A DNA stretch of 64,000 nt, from NCBI RefSeq assembly GCF_008638365.1, contig NZ_VWVU01000002.1, positions 1 through 64,000 of the forward strand. The letters run 5' to 3'. Numbering within the stretch: the first letter of the stretch is position 1; each line of letters begins with the position of its first letter. Under the pieces are notes generated by a model, which saw only the letters and a program-made list of their open reading frames with translations, did not search any database and had not been told where the DNA came from. The DNA comes from Nocardiopsis quinghaiensis. Lineage in GTDB: Bacteria > Actinomycetota > Actinomycetes > Streptosporangiales > Streptosporangiaceae. The translations under genes were made by a program, and so were the position numbers. This document shows, piece after piece, positions 1-7,096 of this stretch.

Positions 1-128
1 CCTATGAGGGCAACCCGCGTAACGGCAACAACCTGAGCGGGGCGCTGGCCAACGCTCCGGTGTCGGGTCACTGGTTCTCCGAGCAGTTCCAGGAGCTGCT
101 GGCCAACGCCCACCCGCCCATCCAGTAA
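1..128 (+). CDS. C-terminal end of an unidentified protein (partial)
   Basis: An open frame enters from the left edge and stops at a TAA at 126-128. The 41 visible residues begin YEGNPRNGNN and end NAHPPIQ; they are hydrophilic and rich in Asn, Gly and Pro, with no membrane segment. I cannot assign a family from this tail. The frame is accepted as coding because it ends just before a strong hairpin terminator at 169-198 and its third codon positions are mostly G or C. The rest of the gene lies outside the window. Confidence 0.6.
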   Translation, partial: YEGNPRNGNNLSGALANAPVSGHWFSEQFQELLANAHPPIQ

Positions 129-168
129 TCCCTCACTCCCCCGCTCTCGGCTCCCTTCCGAGACAGGG

Positions 169-198
169 CGCCCGTCCACCCCAGGGGGTGGGCGGGCG
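169..198 (+). terminator. Hairpin terminator after the first gene
   Basis: CGCCCGTCCACCCC at 169-182 pairs with 185-198 over 14 positions with one G:U pair and a two-base loop. It sits 40 bases after the stop of the partial gene and before the oxidase gene. No U-tract follows, as is usual in high-GC actinobacteria. Confidence 0.6.
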
Positions 199-277
199 TC
201 CGCCATGTGCGTGACCTGCGATCATGGCCCCCGGGTCCTCGGAGCGGGGACCCGGGCACGACCGTGGGGGCAGACGG

Positions 278-1453
278 GTGACGGAGCGGGTGGAGACCGA
301 CACCGTCGTGGTCGGACTGGGCGCTATGGGGGCACAGACCCTGTGGCGCCTGGCCCGACGCGGCGTGGACGCGGTCGGGATCGAGCAGTTCGCCCCCGGG
401 CACGACCGCGGTTCCAGCCACGGCGAGTCCCGCATCATCCGCACCGCCTACATGGAGGGCGCCGGATACGTGCCTCTCGTGCGGTCGGCCTGGCGCGCGT
501 GGTCGGAGCTGGAGGAGGCCTCCGGGACACGCCTGGTGGTACCCACCGGCGCGCTGATGCTCGGCGCCCCGGACGGCTCCGCCGTCACCGGATCGGTCGA
601 CGCCGCCGAGCGGCACGGCCTCTCCTACCGGCTGCTCTCCCACGAGCAGGTGGCCGAACGCTTCCCCCAGCACGCGGTGGGCCCGGGCGAGGTGGGGGTC
701 TTCGAGGAGGAGGCGGGCGTGGTCCTGCCCGAGGCGGCGATCCGGGCGGCCGTGCGCCTCGCCGAGGAGGCGGGCGCGCGGATGCTCACCGGGACCAGGG
801 CGGCTCGGATCGTGCCGGACCCGGACCGTCCCCGTGTGCTGCTGGACGACGGCGCCGAGGTCCGGGCCCGCCGGGTGGTGGTCACCGCCGGGTCCTGGCT
901 GCCGCGGCTGGTGCCCGGGGCGGCGGAGCCGGGCGGCGGCCTGCGGGTCGAACGCCGGGTGCTGGGCTGGTTCCGCACCACGCAGGACCCGTCCCCGCAC
1001 ACGCGCGGCCCGGTGTTCGCCCGGGACGGGGCGGACTGCACGTGGTACGGATTTCCCAGCATGGACGGCGGCCGGACCGTCAAGATCGGCGTGCACGCCG
1101 AGGCTCCGGGGAACAGGGCCGGGGGCGCGCAGTGGGGCGAGCCGGTCGACCCCGACACGGGTCCCAGGGCACCCGACGCCGCCGACGCCAGGCGGCTCGG
1201 CGAGCTGGCCGCCGGACTGCGCGGGGTCTCCGCGCTCCCCGAGCGCATGGTGGCGTGCATGTACACGATGACCACCGACGAGCACTTCCTCATCGGACAC
1301 CGCCGGGACCTGCCCGGGCTGGTGTTGGCGGGAGGCTTCTCCGGCCACGGCTACAAGTTCGCCTCGGCCGTCGGGGCGGCCCTGGCGGACCTCGCCCAGC
1401 ACGGGGACACGGACCTGCCGATCGGCATGTTCGACCCCCACCGCTGGGGCTGA
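278..1453 (+). CDS. FAD-dependent N-methyl amino acid oxidase (monomeric sarcosine oxidase / SolA family)
   Basis: Predicted flavoenzyme of 391 residues that oxidises an N-methyl amino acid such as sarcosine or N-methyltryptophan, giving formaldehyde, H2O2 and the amine. The N-terminus shows a dinucleotide-binding loop (VVVGLGAMGAQ) at about residues 9-19, followed by IEQF and the RGSSHGESRIIR segment typical of the MSOX/SolA family. Cys327 in the ACMYTMTTDEHF segment matches the cysteine that carries covalent FAD in this family. Length is normal (family about 370-390). GTG 278 is chosen because it begins just before the FAD fold and follows a GGGGG run; an upstream ATG at 224 would add 18 unlike residues. 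The substrate is not decided by sequence. Confidence 0.85.
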   Translation: MTERVETDTVVVGLGAMGAQTLWRLARRGVDAVGIEQFAPGHDRGSSHGESRIIRTAYMEGAGYVPLVRSAWRAWSELEEASGTRLVVPTGALMLGAPDGSAVTGSVDAAERHGLSYRLLSHEQVAERFPQHAVGPGEVGVFEEEAGVVLPEAAIRAAVRLAEEAGARMLTGTRAARIVPDPDRPRVLLDDGAEVRARRVVVTAGSWLPRLVPGAAEPGGGLRVERRVLGWFRTTQDPSPHTRGPVFARDGADCTWYGFPSMDGGRTVKIGVHAEAPGNRAGGAQWGEPVDPDTGPRAPDAADARRLGELAAGLRGVSALPERMVACMYTMTTDEHFLIGHRRDLPGLVLAGGFSGHGYKFASAVGAALADLAQHGDTDLPIGMFDPHRWG

Positions 1454-1577
1454 CCAGGCCGGGTGACGGTGGGAGCGCCGGGGACGGTGCCCTTCGGCGA
1501 CGGGCGGCGTGCGATCATCGCTCACACGCGCGGCGCGATCGCGTCCCTCCCCGTCCCCTCCTGCCGGAAGGAAACCC

Positions 1578-2387
1578 ATGAACAGTCCCACCGCGCGGCG
1601 GACCGCGCTCGTCACGGGCGCGTCGTCGGGTATCGGCGCGGCCGTGGCCGCCGAACTCGTCCGGCGCGGCTATCGCGTGTACGGAACCAGCCGCGGGCCG
1701 GAGTCGGTGGCCGATCCGGTCCCGGGTGTGGAGTACCTGCCCCTGGACCTGACCGACGACGCGTCCGTGGAGGCGTGCGCCACCGCCGCCGGCGACGTGG
1801 ACGTCCTGGTCAACAACGCCGGTGAGAGTCAGAGCGGACCGTTCGAGGAGCTGCCCGCGGACGCCGTGGAGCGGTTGTTCCGGATCAACGTGTTCGGCGC
1901 GGTGCGTCTCACCCAGATCCTGCTTCCGGGCATGCGCGCCCGCCGGTACGGGCGGGTGGTGATGGTGGGGTCGATGCTGGCGAGCTTCCCGCTGGCCTAC
2001 CGGTCGTCGTACGTGGCCTCCAAGGCGGCGCTGAGGGGGTTCGCCGACGCGTTGCGCCGCGAGGTGTCCCCGTACGGCGTGGGAGTGACCACGGTGGAGC
2101 CGGGATCGATCAACACCGGCATCAGCGAACGGCGGACCCAGTACCTGGAGGACGGTTCGCCGTACGCGGCCGAGTACCGCACCATGCTCGACGCTCTCAA
2201 CGCCAACGAGGCCGGGGGGATCTCGGCGGGAACGGTGGCCCGCACGGTCGTGCGCGCGGTCGAGGCCGACCCGCCCAGGCCGCTCTACGCGGTGGGCAGC
2301 AACGCCCCGGTGGTGTTCGCGCTGCGGCGGCTGTTCCCGCGTTCGGCCGTCCTGAAGCTGGTCGCCCGCAGGCACGGGCTGCGCTAG
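1578..2387 (+). CDS. Short-chain dehydrogenase/reductase (classical SDR)
   Basis: A 269-residue NAD(P)-dependent oxidoreductase. It has the classical SDR marks in order: TGASSGIG cofactor loop near the N-terminus, NNAG about residue 80, and the catalytic YVASK (Tyr-x3-Lys) about residue 140, followed by PGSINTG. Arginines after the first strand (TSRG) suggest NADP(H) preference. ATG 1578 follows GGAAGGAAA, a good ribosome site; the frame is open further upstream but without a better start. It lies 124 bases after the oxidase gene on the same strand and is followed by a hairpin at 2387-2410. The substrate cannot be told from sequence. Confidence 0.88.
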   Translation: MNSPTARRTALVTGASSGIGAAVAAELVRRGYRVYGTSRGPESVADPVPGVEYLPLDLTDDASVEACATAAGDVDVLVNNAGESQSGPFEELPADAVERLFRINVFGAVRLTQILLPGMRARRYGRVVMVGSMLASFPLAYRSSYVASKAALRGFADALRREVSPYGVGVTTVEPGSINTGISERRTQYLEDGSPYAAEYRTMLDALNANEAGGISAGTVARTVVRAVEADPPRPLYAVGSNAPVVFALRRLFPRSAVLKLVARRHGLR

Positions 2388-2410
2388 GGCGTGTCCCGCG
2401 GAACACGCCC
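2387..2410 (+). terminator. Hairpin after the SDR gene
   Basis: GGGCGTGT at 2387-2394 pairs perfectly with ACACGCCC at 2403-2410 across an 8-base loop. The stem starts on the last base of the SDR stop codon. It has no U-tract, so factor-independent termination is likely but not certain. Confidence 0.5.
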
Positions 2411-2505
2411 CAGCGGACTGGGGGGGACGCGCGGCGCCGCTCCCCGGTAAGGTCCCCTCCTTCCGGAAGGATGCGGGGGTGACCGACCGACCACCGGAGG
2501 ACATC

Positions 2506-2937
2506 GTGAAACAGCAGGTCCACTTCGTCACGCTCGCGACCGCCGACCTGGACGCCGCCCGGGGCTTCTACCGGGACGGGCTCGGCTGGGAACCGCTCAT
2601 GGACGTCCCCGGGGAGATCATCTTCTTCCAGGTCGCCCCAGGGCTGGTCCTGGGCCTGTTCGACGCGGAGAAGTTCGACCGGGACCTGGGGCGCCCGCCC
2701 GGCACGGCCGGGGCGTCGGGGGTGACTCTGTCGCACAACGTCGGCGGCCCCGAGGAGGTCGAGTGGACCGTCGACGCGATGGCCAGAGCGGGCGCGAAGG
2801 TGCTCAAGGCCCCGCAGCGGGGCGAGTTCGGCGGGATCTTCCACGCCCACGTGGAGGATCCGAACGGGGTGGTGTGGGAGATCGCGCACAACCCGGGTTG
2901 GCACGTGGACGACACCGGGAGGGTCGTCTTCGGTTGA
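2506..2937 (+). CDS. VOC-fold (glyoxalase/bleomycin-resistance-like) protein
   Basis: Small single-domain protein of 143 residues of the vicinal-oxygen-chelate superfamily. The two beta-alpha-beta-beta-beta modules are recognisable: the first begins [24 protein letters not shown], and the second ends [17 protein letters not shown], with the usual Glu near the end of the last strand. Such proteins act as lyases, dioxygenases or drug-binding proteins, and the fold alone does not say which. GTG 2506 has GGAGG five bases upstream and begins directly at the fold; an upstream GTG at 2479 in the same frame would add nine residues with a weaker site. It is flanked by same-strand genes but separated from both by more than 100 bases. 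Confidence 0.8.
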   Translation: MKQQVHFVTLATADLDAARGFYRDGLGWEPLMDVPGEIIFFQVAPGLVLGLFDAEKFDRDLGRPPGTAGASGVTLSHNVGGPEEVEWTVDAMARAGAKVLKAPQRGEFGGIFHAHVEDPNGVVWEIAHNPGWHVDDTGRVVFG

Positions 2938-3112
2938 GGGGGCACCGGCCGGAACCGGTCACGGCTCCGGGGAGCGGCCGCGGTGGGAGGCGGGCGCACC
3001 GTGGAAGCGGCCGGGGGCTGTGGTCACCGGAACGGGTGGGGCGGCACGGGCGTCGACGGAGGTTGTCCTAGGTTGGGCGGGAAGACCGGAGACAACCGAG
3101 AAGAGGTGCCGT

Positions 3113-3475
3113 GTGAGCAGCGTCGTCAAGTTCAACGTCCTGACCGTCCCCGAGGGCGCCGGGGCCACCCTGGAGGAGCGTTTCGCCAAGCGGGCCGGGC
3201 TGGTGGAGGACCAGCCCGGGTTCGAGGAGTTCCAGCTGCTGCGCCCGGTCGAGGGCACCGACAAGTACCTGGTGTACACCCGGTGGCGGTCCGAGGAGGA
3301 CTTCCAGAACTGGGTGAACGGCCAGGCGTTCCGGCGGGGTCACGCCCAGGCGGCAGCGGACGCCCAGAAGGAGGGCGCGCCGGCGGGGCACGGCCACGGG
3401 CACGGCGGTCCGGCCGCGAGCAACAGCGAGATCTGGGGCTTCGAGGTCGTCCAGCGGGTCTCCGCCGAGTCCTGA
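3113..3475 (+). CDS. Antibiotic biosynthesis monooxygenase (ABM) domain protein, HmoA/IsdG-like
   Basis: A 120-residue ABM-fold protein (ferredoxin-like alpha+beta dimer) of the group that includes heme-degrading monooxygenases and quinone-forming oxygenases. The segments FAKRAGLVEDQPGFEEFQLLRP and DKYLVYTRWRSEEDFQNWVNGQAFRRGH are typical, with His in the last (SxxFRRGH) where heme-degrading members place the axial histidine. A short GHGHGHGG run about residues 90-97 is unusual and could bind metal. GTG 3113 is preceded by GAGAAGAGG. The upstream 50 bases carry an inverted repeat GGTTGTC/GACAACC (3061-3067, 3091-3097). A perfect hairpin follows the gene. Heme degradation is the most likely role but is an inference. 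Confidence 0.8.
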   Translation: MSSVVKFNVLTVPEGAGATLEERFAKRAGLVEDQPGFEEFQLLRPVEGTDKYLVYTRWRSEEDFQNWVNGQAFRRGHAQAAADAQKEGAPAGHGHGHGGPAASNSEIWGFEVVQRVSAES

Positions 3476-3480
3476 TTCCG

Positions 3481-3508
3481 CGCCCTCCCGTCCCGGGGCG
3501 GGAGGGCG
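3481..3508 (+). terminator. Strong hairpin terminator after the ABM gene
   Basis: CGCCCTCCCG (3481-3490) and CGGGAGGGCG (3499-3508) form a perfect 10-bp stem with an 8-base loop, five bases after the stop of the monooxygenase gene and well before the next start. Confidence 0.7.
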
Positions 3509-3572
3509 GACCAGCGGGGTGCGCGAACCCGGGCGGCGGGGGCCGCCCGGCGGCGCGCGAGAATGGTGCACT

Positions 3573-4934
3573 ATGAGAACTCTCGTCCGCTATGTCGGTA
3601 TTGTCGCCCCCGCGCCCGCGGTCGCCGCCGGTCTGATCGCCGTCCTGGTCGGCGTGACCAGTTCGGCGGCGATCGTGTTCACGGCCGCCGAGGCGGCCGG
3701 AGCCTCCTCCGGGCAGATCGCCTCGTGGATGCTGGCCCTGGGCGTGGGCATGGCCGTGACCTGTGTGGGCCTGTCCCTGCGGCACCGGGCACCGGTGGTG
3801 ACCGCCTGGTCCACGCCGGGCGCCGCACTGCTGGCGGTGGGCCTGGACGGGGTCACGATGGCGCAGGCCGTGGGTGCGTTCCTGTTCTCGGCGGCGCTGA
3901 TCACGCTGAGCGGTGTCACCGGTTGGTTCGAGAGGGTCATGGACCGCGTACCGGTTCCGCTCGCGGCGGGGCTGCTGGCCGGTGTGCTGCTCCAGTTCGG
4001 GACGGGCCTGTTCACGAGCATGGAGGACGACTTCGCGGTCGTGTTCACCATGTTCGCGGTGTACCTGCTGTGTCGCCGGTGGCTGCCGCGCTACGCGGTC
4101 ATCCTGTCCCTGGTCGCGGGCGGGGCCGCGGCGGCGGTGCGGGGGACGCTGGACCTGGGCGGGGTGTCCCCGTCGCTGGCCAGGCCGGTGTTCGTGGCGC
4201 CCGAGTTCTCCTGGCAGGTACTGGTGAGTGTGGGCGTGCCGCTGTTCGTGGTGACCATGGCCTCACAGAACCTGCCGGGGGTGGCGGTGCTGCGGGGCGA
4301 CGGCTACCGGGTGCCGATCTCCCCGGTGATCGGGTGGACCGGGGCGACCAACCTCGTGCTGGCCCCGTTCGGGTGCTTCGGGATGAACCTGGCCGCGATC
4401 ACCGCCGCCATCTGCACCGGGCCGCAGGCGCACCCGGACCGGGAGCGCCGCTACCTGGCGGGGGTGTGGGCGGGCGTCTTCTACCTGGGGGTGGGGGTCT
4501 TCGGTGCGACGGTGGCGTCCCTGCTGGCCGCGCTGCCGCCGCCGCTGATCCTGGGGATCGCCGGGCTGGGCCTGCTCGGCACCATCGGGGGGTCACTGGC
4601 CTCCGCGCTGGGGGACGAACGCTCCCGGGAGGCGGCGGTGGTGACCTTCCTGGCCACGGCCTCGGGGTTCACCCTGCTGGGGGTGGGGTCGGCCTTCTGG
4701 GGTCTGCTCGCGGGGGCGCTGACCCTGGCGGTGACACGTTCCTGGCGCCGGTCACGGTACGGGCGGAACGCGGACGGGCACGAGGCCGACGGGACGAGGG
4801 CCGACGGGACGGCGGTCGGCGCCGGGACGGTCCCCGACGCCGGGCGTTTCGTCCGTACCGGGGCGAGACCCGAGAGCGGACCGTCCGCGCAGGCCGGAGC
4901 GGGCGAGGTCACCGACACTCCGGAACACCCCTGA
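3573..4934 (+). CDS. benE: BenE-family benzoate/H+ symporter-like permease
   Basis: Integral membrane protein of 453 residues with about eleven to twelve hydrophobic segments, matching the benzoate:H+ symporter family (BenE). Diagnostic stretches include VVTAWSTPGAALL in the first third, and MASQNLPGVAVLRGDGY and APFGCFGMNLAAITAAICTG in the middle, which is the substrate-path region in this family. The C-terminal 65 residues are hydrophilic with loose ADGT/ADGH repeats and lie outside the membrane domain; they are not part of the family core. ATG 3573 begins the first membrane segment; the ribosome site is weak. No aromatic-degradation genes are adjacent, so the real substrate is open. Confidence 0.85.
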   Translation: MRTLVRYVGIVAPAPAVAAGLIAVLVGVTSSAAIVFTAAEAAGASSGQIASWMLALGVGMAVTCVGLSLRHRAPVVTAWSTPGAALLAVGLDGVTMAQAVGAFLFSAALITLSGVTGWFERVMDRVPVPLAAGLLAGVLLQFGTGLFTSMEDDFAVVFTMFAVYLLCRRWLPRYAVILSLVAGGAAAAVRGTLDLGGVSPSLARPVFVAPEFSWQVLVSVGVPLFVVTMASQNLPGVAVLRGDGYRVPISPVIGWTGATNLVLAPFGCFGMNLAAITAAICTGPQAHPDRERRYLAGVWAGVFYLGVGVFGATVASLLAALPPPLILGIAGLGLLGTIGGSLASALGDERSREAAVVTFLATASGFTLLGVGSAFWGLLAGALTLAVTRSWRRSRYGRNADGHEADGTRADGTAVGAGTVPDAGRFVRTGARPESGPSAQAGAGEVTDTPEHP

Positions 4935-4955
4935 GAGGGACCGCGGGAAAAGGGC

Positions 4956-4985
4956 TTGCGTCGCCGGCGCGGACACCGCTACAAC
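4956..4985 (+). promoter_or_regulatory. Promoter of the leader peptide-GNAT unit, possibly WhiB7-type
   Basis: TTGCGT at 4956-4961 and TACAAC at 4980-4985 are separated by 18 bases, a good housekeeping-sigma promoter. An AAAA run at 4948-4951 lies just upstream of the -35 element in otherwise GC-rich DNA, the arrangement described for WhiB7-activated promoters of intrinsic-resistance genes. The start of transcription would be near 4992, leaving about 50 bases before the leader peptide. Confidence 0.5.
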
Positions 4986-5041
4986 TGACTGGGCCCCGAC
5001 CACAGCGGTACCGGGGCGCGACGACGAAAGGAGGCTGAGCC

Positions 5042-5095
5042 GTGTTCACCGCGTTCACCGCGCTCGTGTCCTCCCGGGGCATCCTCGACAGCTGA
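5042..5095 (+). CDS. 17-residue leader peptide upstream of the GNAT gene
   Basis: A GTG at 5042 has a near-perfect ribosome site AAAGGAGG (5027-5034) at seven bases and opens a 17-codon frame MFTAFTALVSSRGILDS, stopping at 5095. It lies 39 bases before the acetyltransferase start and downstream of a good promoter. Its short length, strong translation signals and position suggest a regulatory leader whose translation controls the next gene rather than a functional protein. Between it and the GNAT start, ACACC (5119-5123) can pair with GGTGT (5127-5131), which covers part of the GNAT ribosome site. No homologue is known to me. Confidence 0.5.
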   Translation: MFTAFTALVSSRGILDS

Positions 5096-5118
5096 CCCTG
5101 GACCGGGCGGGCGCACAC

Positions 5119-5131
5119 ACACCGAAGGTGT
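5119..5131 (+). promoter_or_regulatory. Small hairpin masking the GNAT ribosome site
   Basis: ACACC at 5119-5123, loop GAA, GGTGT at 5127-5131. The right arm and loop include the GAAGG (5124-5128) that serves the TTG start at 5135. The stem is only five pairs, so it would be a mild, adjustable block. Confidence 0.35.
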
Positions 5132-5134
5132 CGC

Positions 5135-6088
5135 TTGACCGTCACAACGCATGCCCTGACCGTCCGTCCGATCACCGGACCGGAAGAGCTGGACCTGTTC
5201 AACCGGCTCCCCTACGCCCAGAACTCCGAGATCGGCGCCGACCTCGCCGAGGGCCGCCGCCACCCCTCCTGGATGTGGGTCGCCCTGGACGGCGACCGCC
5301 TCCTGGCCCGCCTGTCCTGGTGGTGCCGCAACAGCGACGTCGCTCCCCTCCTGCTGGACGTCCTCGACGTGGACGGCGCGGCCGACGACGTCGACCGCGT
5401 GGAGGTCGCCGAGCACCTGCTGCGCACCGCCTCGGCGGCGACCCTGCCCGACGGGGGGACCCCGCCCGAGTACCTGCGCTTCGTCCCGGCCGACTGGCAG
5501 CGGGACCCCCGGGACCGGCGCGCCGTGGAGGAGCGCATGGCCGCCGTCGAGCGCAACGGCGGATCACTGCTCGTGGAGCGCCTGCGCTTCGAGTGGACCC
5601 CCGGCGGTACGGCCCCCCGACCGGGCGACCGCCTCCGGTTCCGGCCGATCCGGGACGAGGAGGAGGTCCTCGGCCTGATGGTCCGGGCGCTGGAGGGAAC
5701 CCTGGACGCCCACGACCGCGTCGACCTCGAACACAGGACGGCGGACGAGGTGGCCGCCGAGAACTACGCCGACGAGTTCGAGCAGTACACGACGCCCCGG
5801 GAGTGGTGGCGGATCGCGACGTTGCCGGACGGTGGGCCGGTCGGGTTCGTGCTGCCCGCGCGCAACGACTACCACCCGATGATCGGCTACATCGCGGTAC
5901 TGCCCGAGCACCGCGGGAACGGGTACATCGACGACATCCTCGCCGAGGGCACCCGTGTCCTGGCCGAGGAGGGCGTCGAGCGCGTCCGCGCAGCCACCGA
6001 CAAGGGCAACATGCCGATGGCGCGGGCCTTCCAGCGGGCGGGGTACGCCACGCTCAGCGGGATCGTCAACATGGACTGGAAGAAGTAG
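5135..6088 (+). CDS. GNAT-family N-acetyltransferase (two-domain)
   Basis: A 317-residue acetyl-CoA-dependent acetyltransferase. The C-terminal half carries the GNAT core: IGYIAVLPEHRGNGYIDDIL (about residues 250-270) holds the pyrophosphate-binding loop RGNGY, and ATDKGNMPMARAFQRAGY follows as motif B. The N-terminal half (about residues 1-165) looks like a second, degenerate GNAT domain without a clear CoA loop. The start is TTG 5135 with GAAGG six bases upstream. The promoter and leader peptide in front suggest inducible translation, as with ribosome-drug resistance genes, so drug or aminoacyl acetylation is a reasonable guess. A convergent terminator follows at 6114-6145. Confidence 0.82.
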   Translation: MTVTTHALTVRPITGPEELDLFNRLPYAQNSEIGADLAEGRRHPSWMWVALDGDRLLARLSWWCRNSDVAPLLLDVLDVDGAADDVDRVEVAEHLLRTASAATLPDGGTPPEYLRFVPADWQRDPRDRRAVEERMAAVERNGGSLLVERLRFEWTPGGTAPRPGDRLRFRPIRDEEEVLGLMVRALEGTLDAHDRVDLEHRTADEVAAENYADEFEQYTTPREWWRIATLPDGGPVGFVLPARNDYHPMIGYIAVLPEHRGNGYIDDILAEGTRVLAEEGVERVRAATDKGNMPMARAFQRAGYATLSGIVNMDWKK

Positions 6089-6113
6089 TACACCGGCGGA
6101 GCGGTCCGCCGTG

Positions 6114-6145
6114 GGGGCCGGGCCGGCGCGGGCCCGCCCGGCCCC
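6114..6145. terminator. Bidirectional terminator between GNAT and nucleotidyltransferase genes
   Basis: GGGGCCGGGC (6114-6123) pairs perfectly with GCCCGGCCCC (6136-6145); GGTTT follows on the + strand. It separates two convergent genes. Confidence 0.6.
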
Positions 6146-6207
6146 GGTTTCCCAGACGCGGGCGTCCCCGCCGCCCTCCCGTGTCCCGGCGGCCCCGGAG
6201 CGGTGTC

Positions 6208-6975
6208 TCAGGCGGTGGCGAGGATCCGCCCGGCCTCGGCGACGGCCGCGGTGAGGTCCTGGGGGTCGGCGGTCATTCCCGCGATCACGAGGTCGGCCTC
6301 CTCCAGACCGGCCCGGGCCAGAAGGGTCTTGTCGTTGGTGACCCACTCCCCGCGCTCGGCCAGGACCGCGTGCGCCGCCTGGGCGACGGCCTGGGCGACG
6401 AGGCCCGCCGTCTGGGCGACCCGGCCGTACGGGGCGTGGTTGTGCTCGGCGTAGGACAGGGTGGCCGCGGCCAGGCCCCGCCACACCGGCGGCGCGCTCC
6501 CGCGCAGTTCCTCCGGGTAGCCGGGCCGGGGCAGGTCTCCGACGAGGACCCTGCCGAGGGCGAGCTCGGCGACGACGAGGTAGGAGGGGATTCCGGCCAG
6601 GTGGAACATGAGCGGTTCCACCCGGAACCGCCCCTGTTCGGCCTCGGCGAGCTCGTGCTCGACCACGTCGATGTCGCGGTAGTGCACGTCCACCGACCGG
6701 CCGTCGATCCGGAGCCGGGCGCCGCCGTTGAAGACTCCTCCTCCCCAGCCGCCGGTCTCCGACACCTCTCCCTCCCATCCGACGTCCCGCAGGTACCGCG
6801 GGTCGAATCCGCCCCGGTAGTAGACCGCCAGGTCCCAGTCGCTGTCGGGGCGGTGGGTCTCCTGGGCCCGGGAGCCGCCGACCATGACGGCCTCCACGGC
6901 GGGAAGGGCGGCGAGGCGGTCGGCGGTGGCGGACAGGAAACGGGCGTCGTCAAGGGTGCGTTCGGAGGTGGGCAT
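6208..6975 (-). CDS. Nucleotidyltransferase-domain protein
   Basis: A 255-residue protein of the minimal nucleotidyltransferase superfamily. The signature is clear at about residues 32-52: VGGSRAQ followed by DSDWDLAVYY (G-S-x10-D-x-D), with a third acidic position in VDVHYRD about residue 95. The rest is helical and resembles the four-helix C-terminal domain of single-chain members such as aminoglycoside nucleotidyltransferases and related proteins. A nucleotide-transfer role is likely; the acceptor (drug, protein or small molecule) is not shown. The gene is alone on its strand next to the BCCT gene. Start ATG 6975; no strong ribosome site is seen. Confidence 0.75.
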   Translation of the reverse strand: MPTSERTLDDARFLSATADRLAALPAVEAVMVGGSRAQETHRPDSDWDLAVYYRGGFDPRYLRDVGWEGEVSETGGWGGGVFNGGARLRIDGRSVDVHYRDIDVVEHELAEAEQGRFRVEPLMFHLAGIPSYLVVAELALGRVLVGDLPRPGYPEELRGSAPPVWRGLAAATLSYAEHNHAPYGRVAQTAGLVAQAVAQAAHAVLAERGEWVTNDKTLLARAGLEEADLVIAGMTADPQDLTAAVAEAGRILATA

Positions 6976-7043
6976 GGGGCCATCATGGCGGATCCCTCCC
7001 CGTCCGTCGCGGAACTCCCGTCACAGGGGTCCCCCGACGGGCG

Positions 7044-7075
7044 GGGCCCGGACCGGAGCGTTCCGGTCCGGGCCC
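7044..7075 (-). terminator. Terminator after the first BCCT gene
   Basis: A perfect 14-bp stem: GGGCCCGGACCGGA (7044-7057), loop GCGT, and its complement at 7062-7075, located 22 bases downstream of the BCCT stop on the minus strand. Confidence 0.7.
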
Positions 7076-7096
7076 GGCGGCGTCCGGTCAGCCCTC

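Noticed and set aside
68..1615. Long minus-strand reading frame opposite the oxidase gene, and similar mirror frames of 300-1100 codons throughout (for example 43824-47264)
   Set aside because: They are by-products of GC-rich codon use on the opposite strand; they are rich in Arg, Pro, Gly and Ala, lack ribosome sites and show no family motifs, whereas the opposite strand carries recognisable genes.
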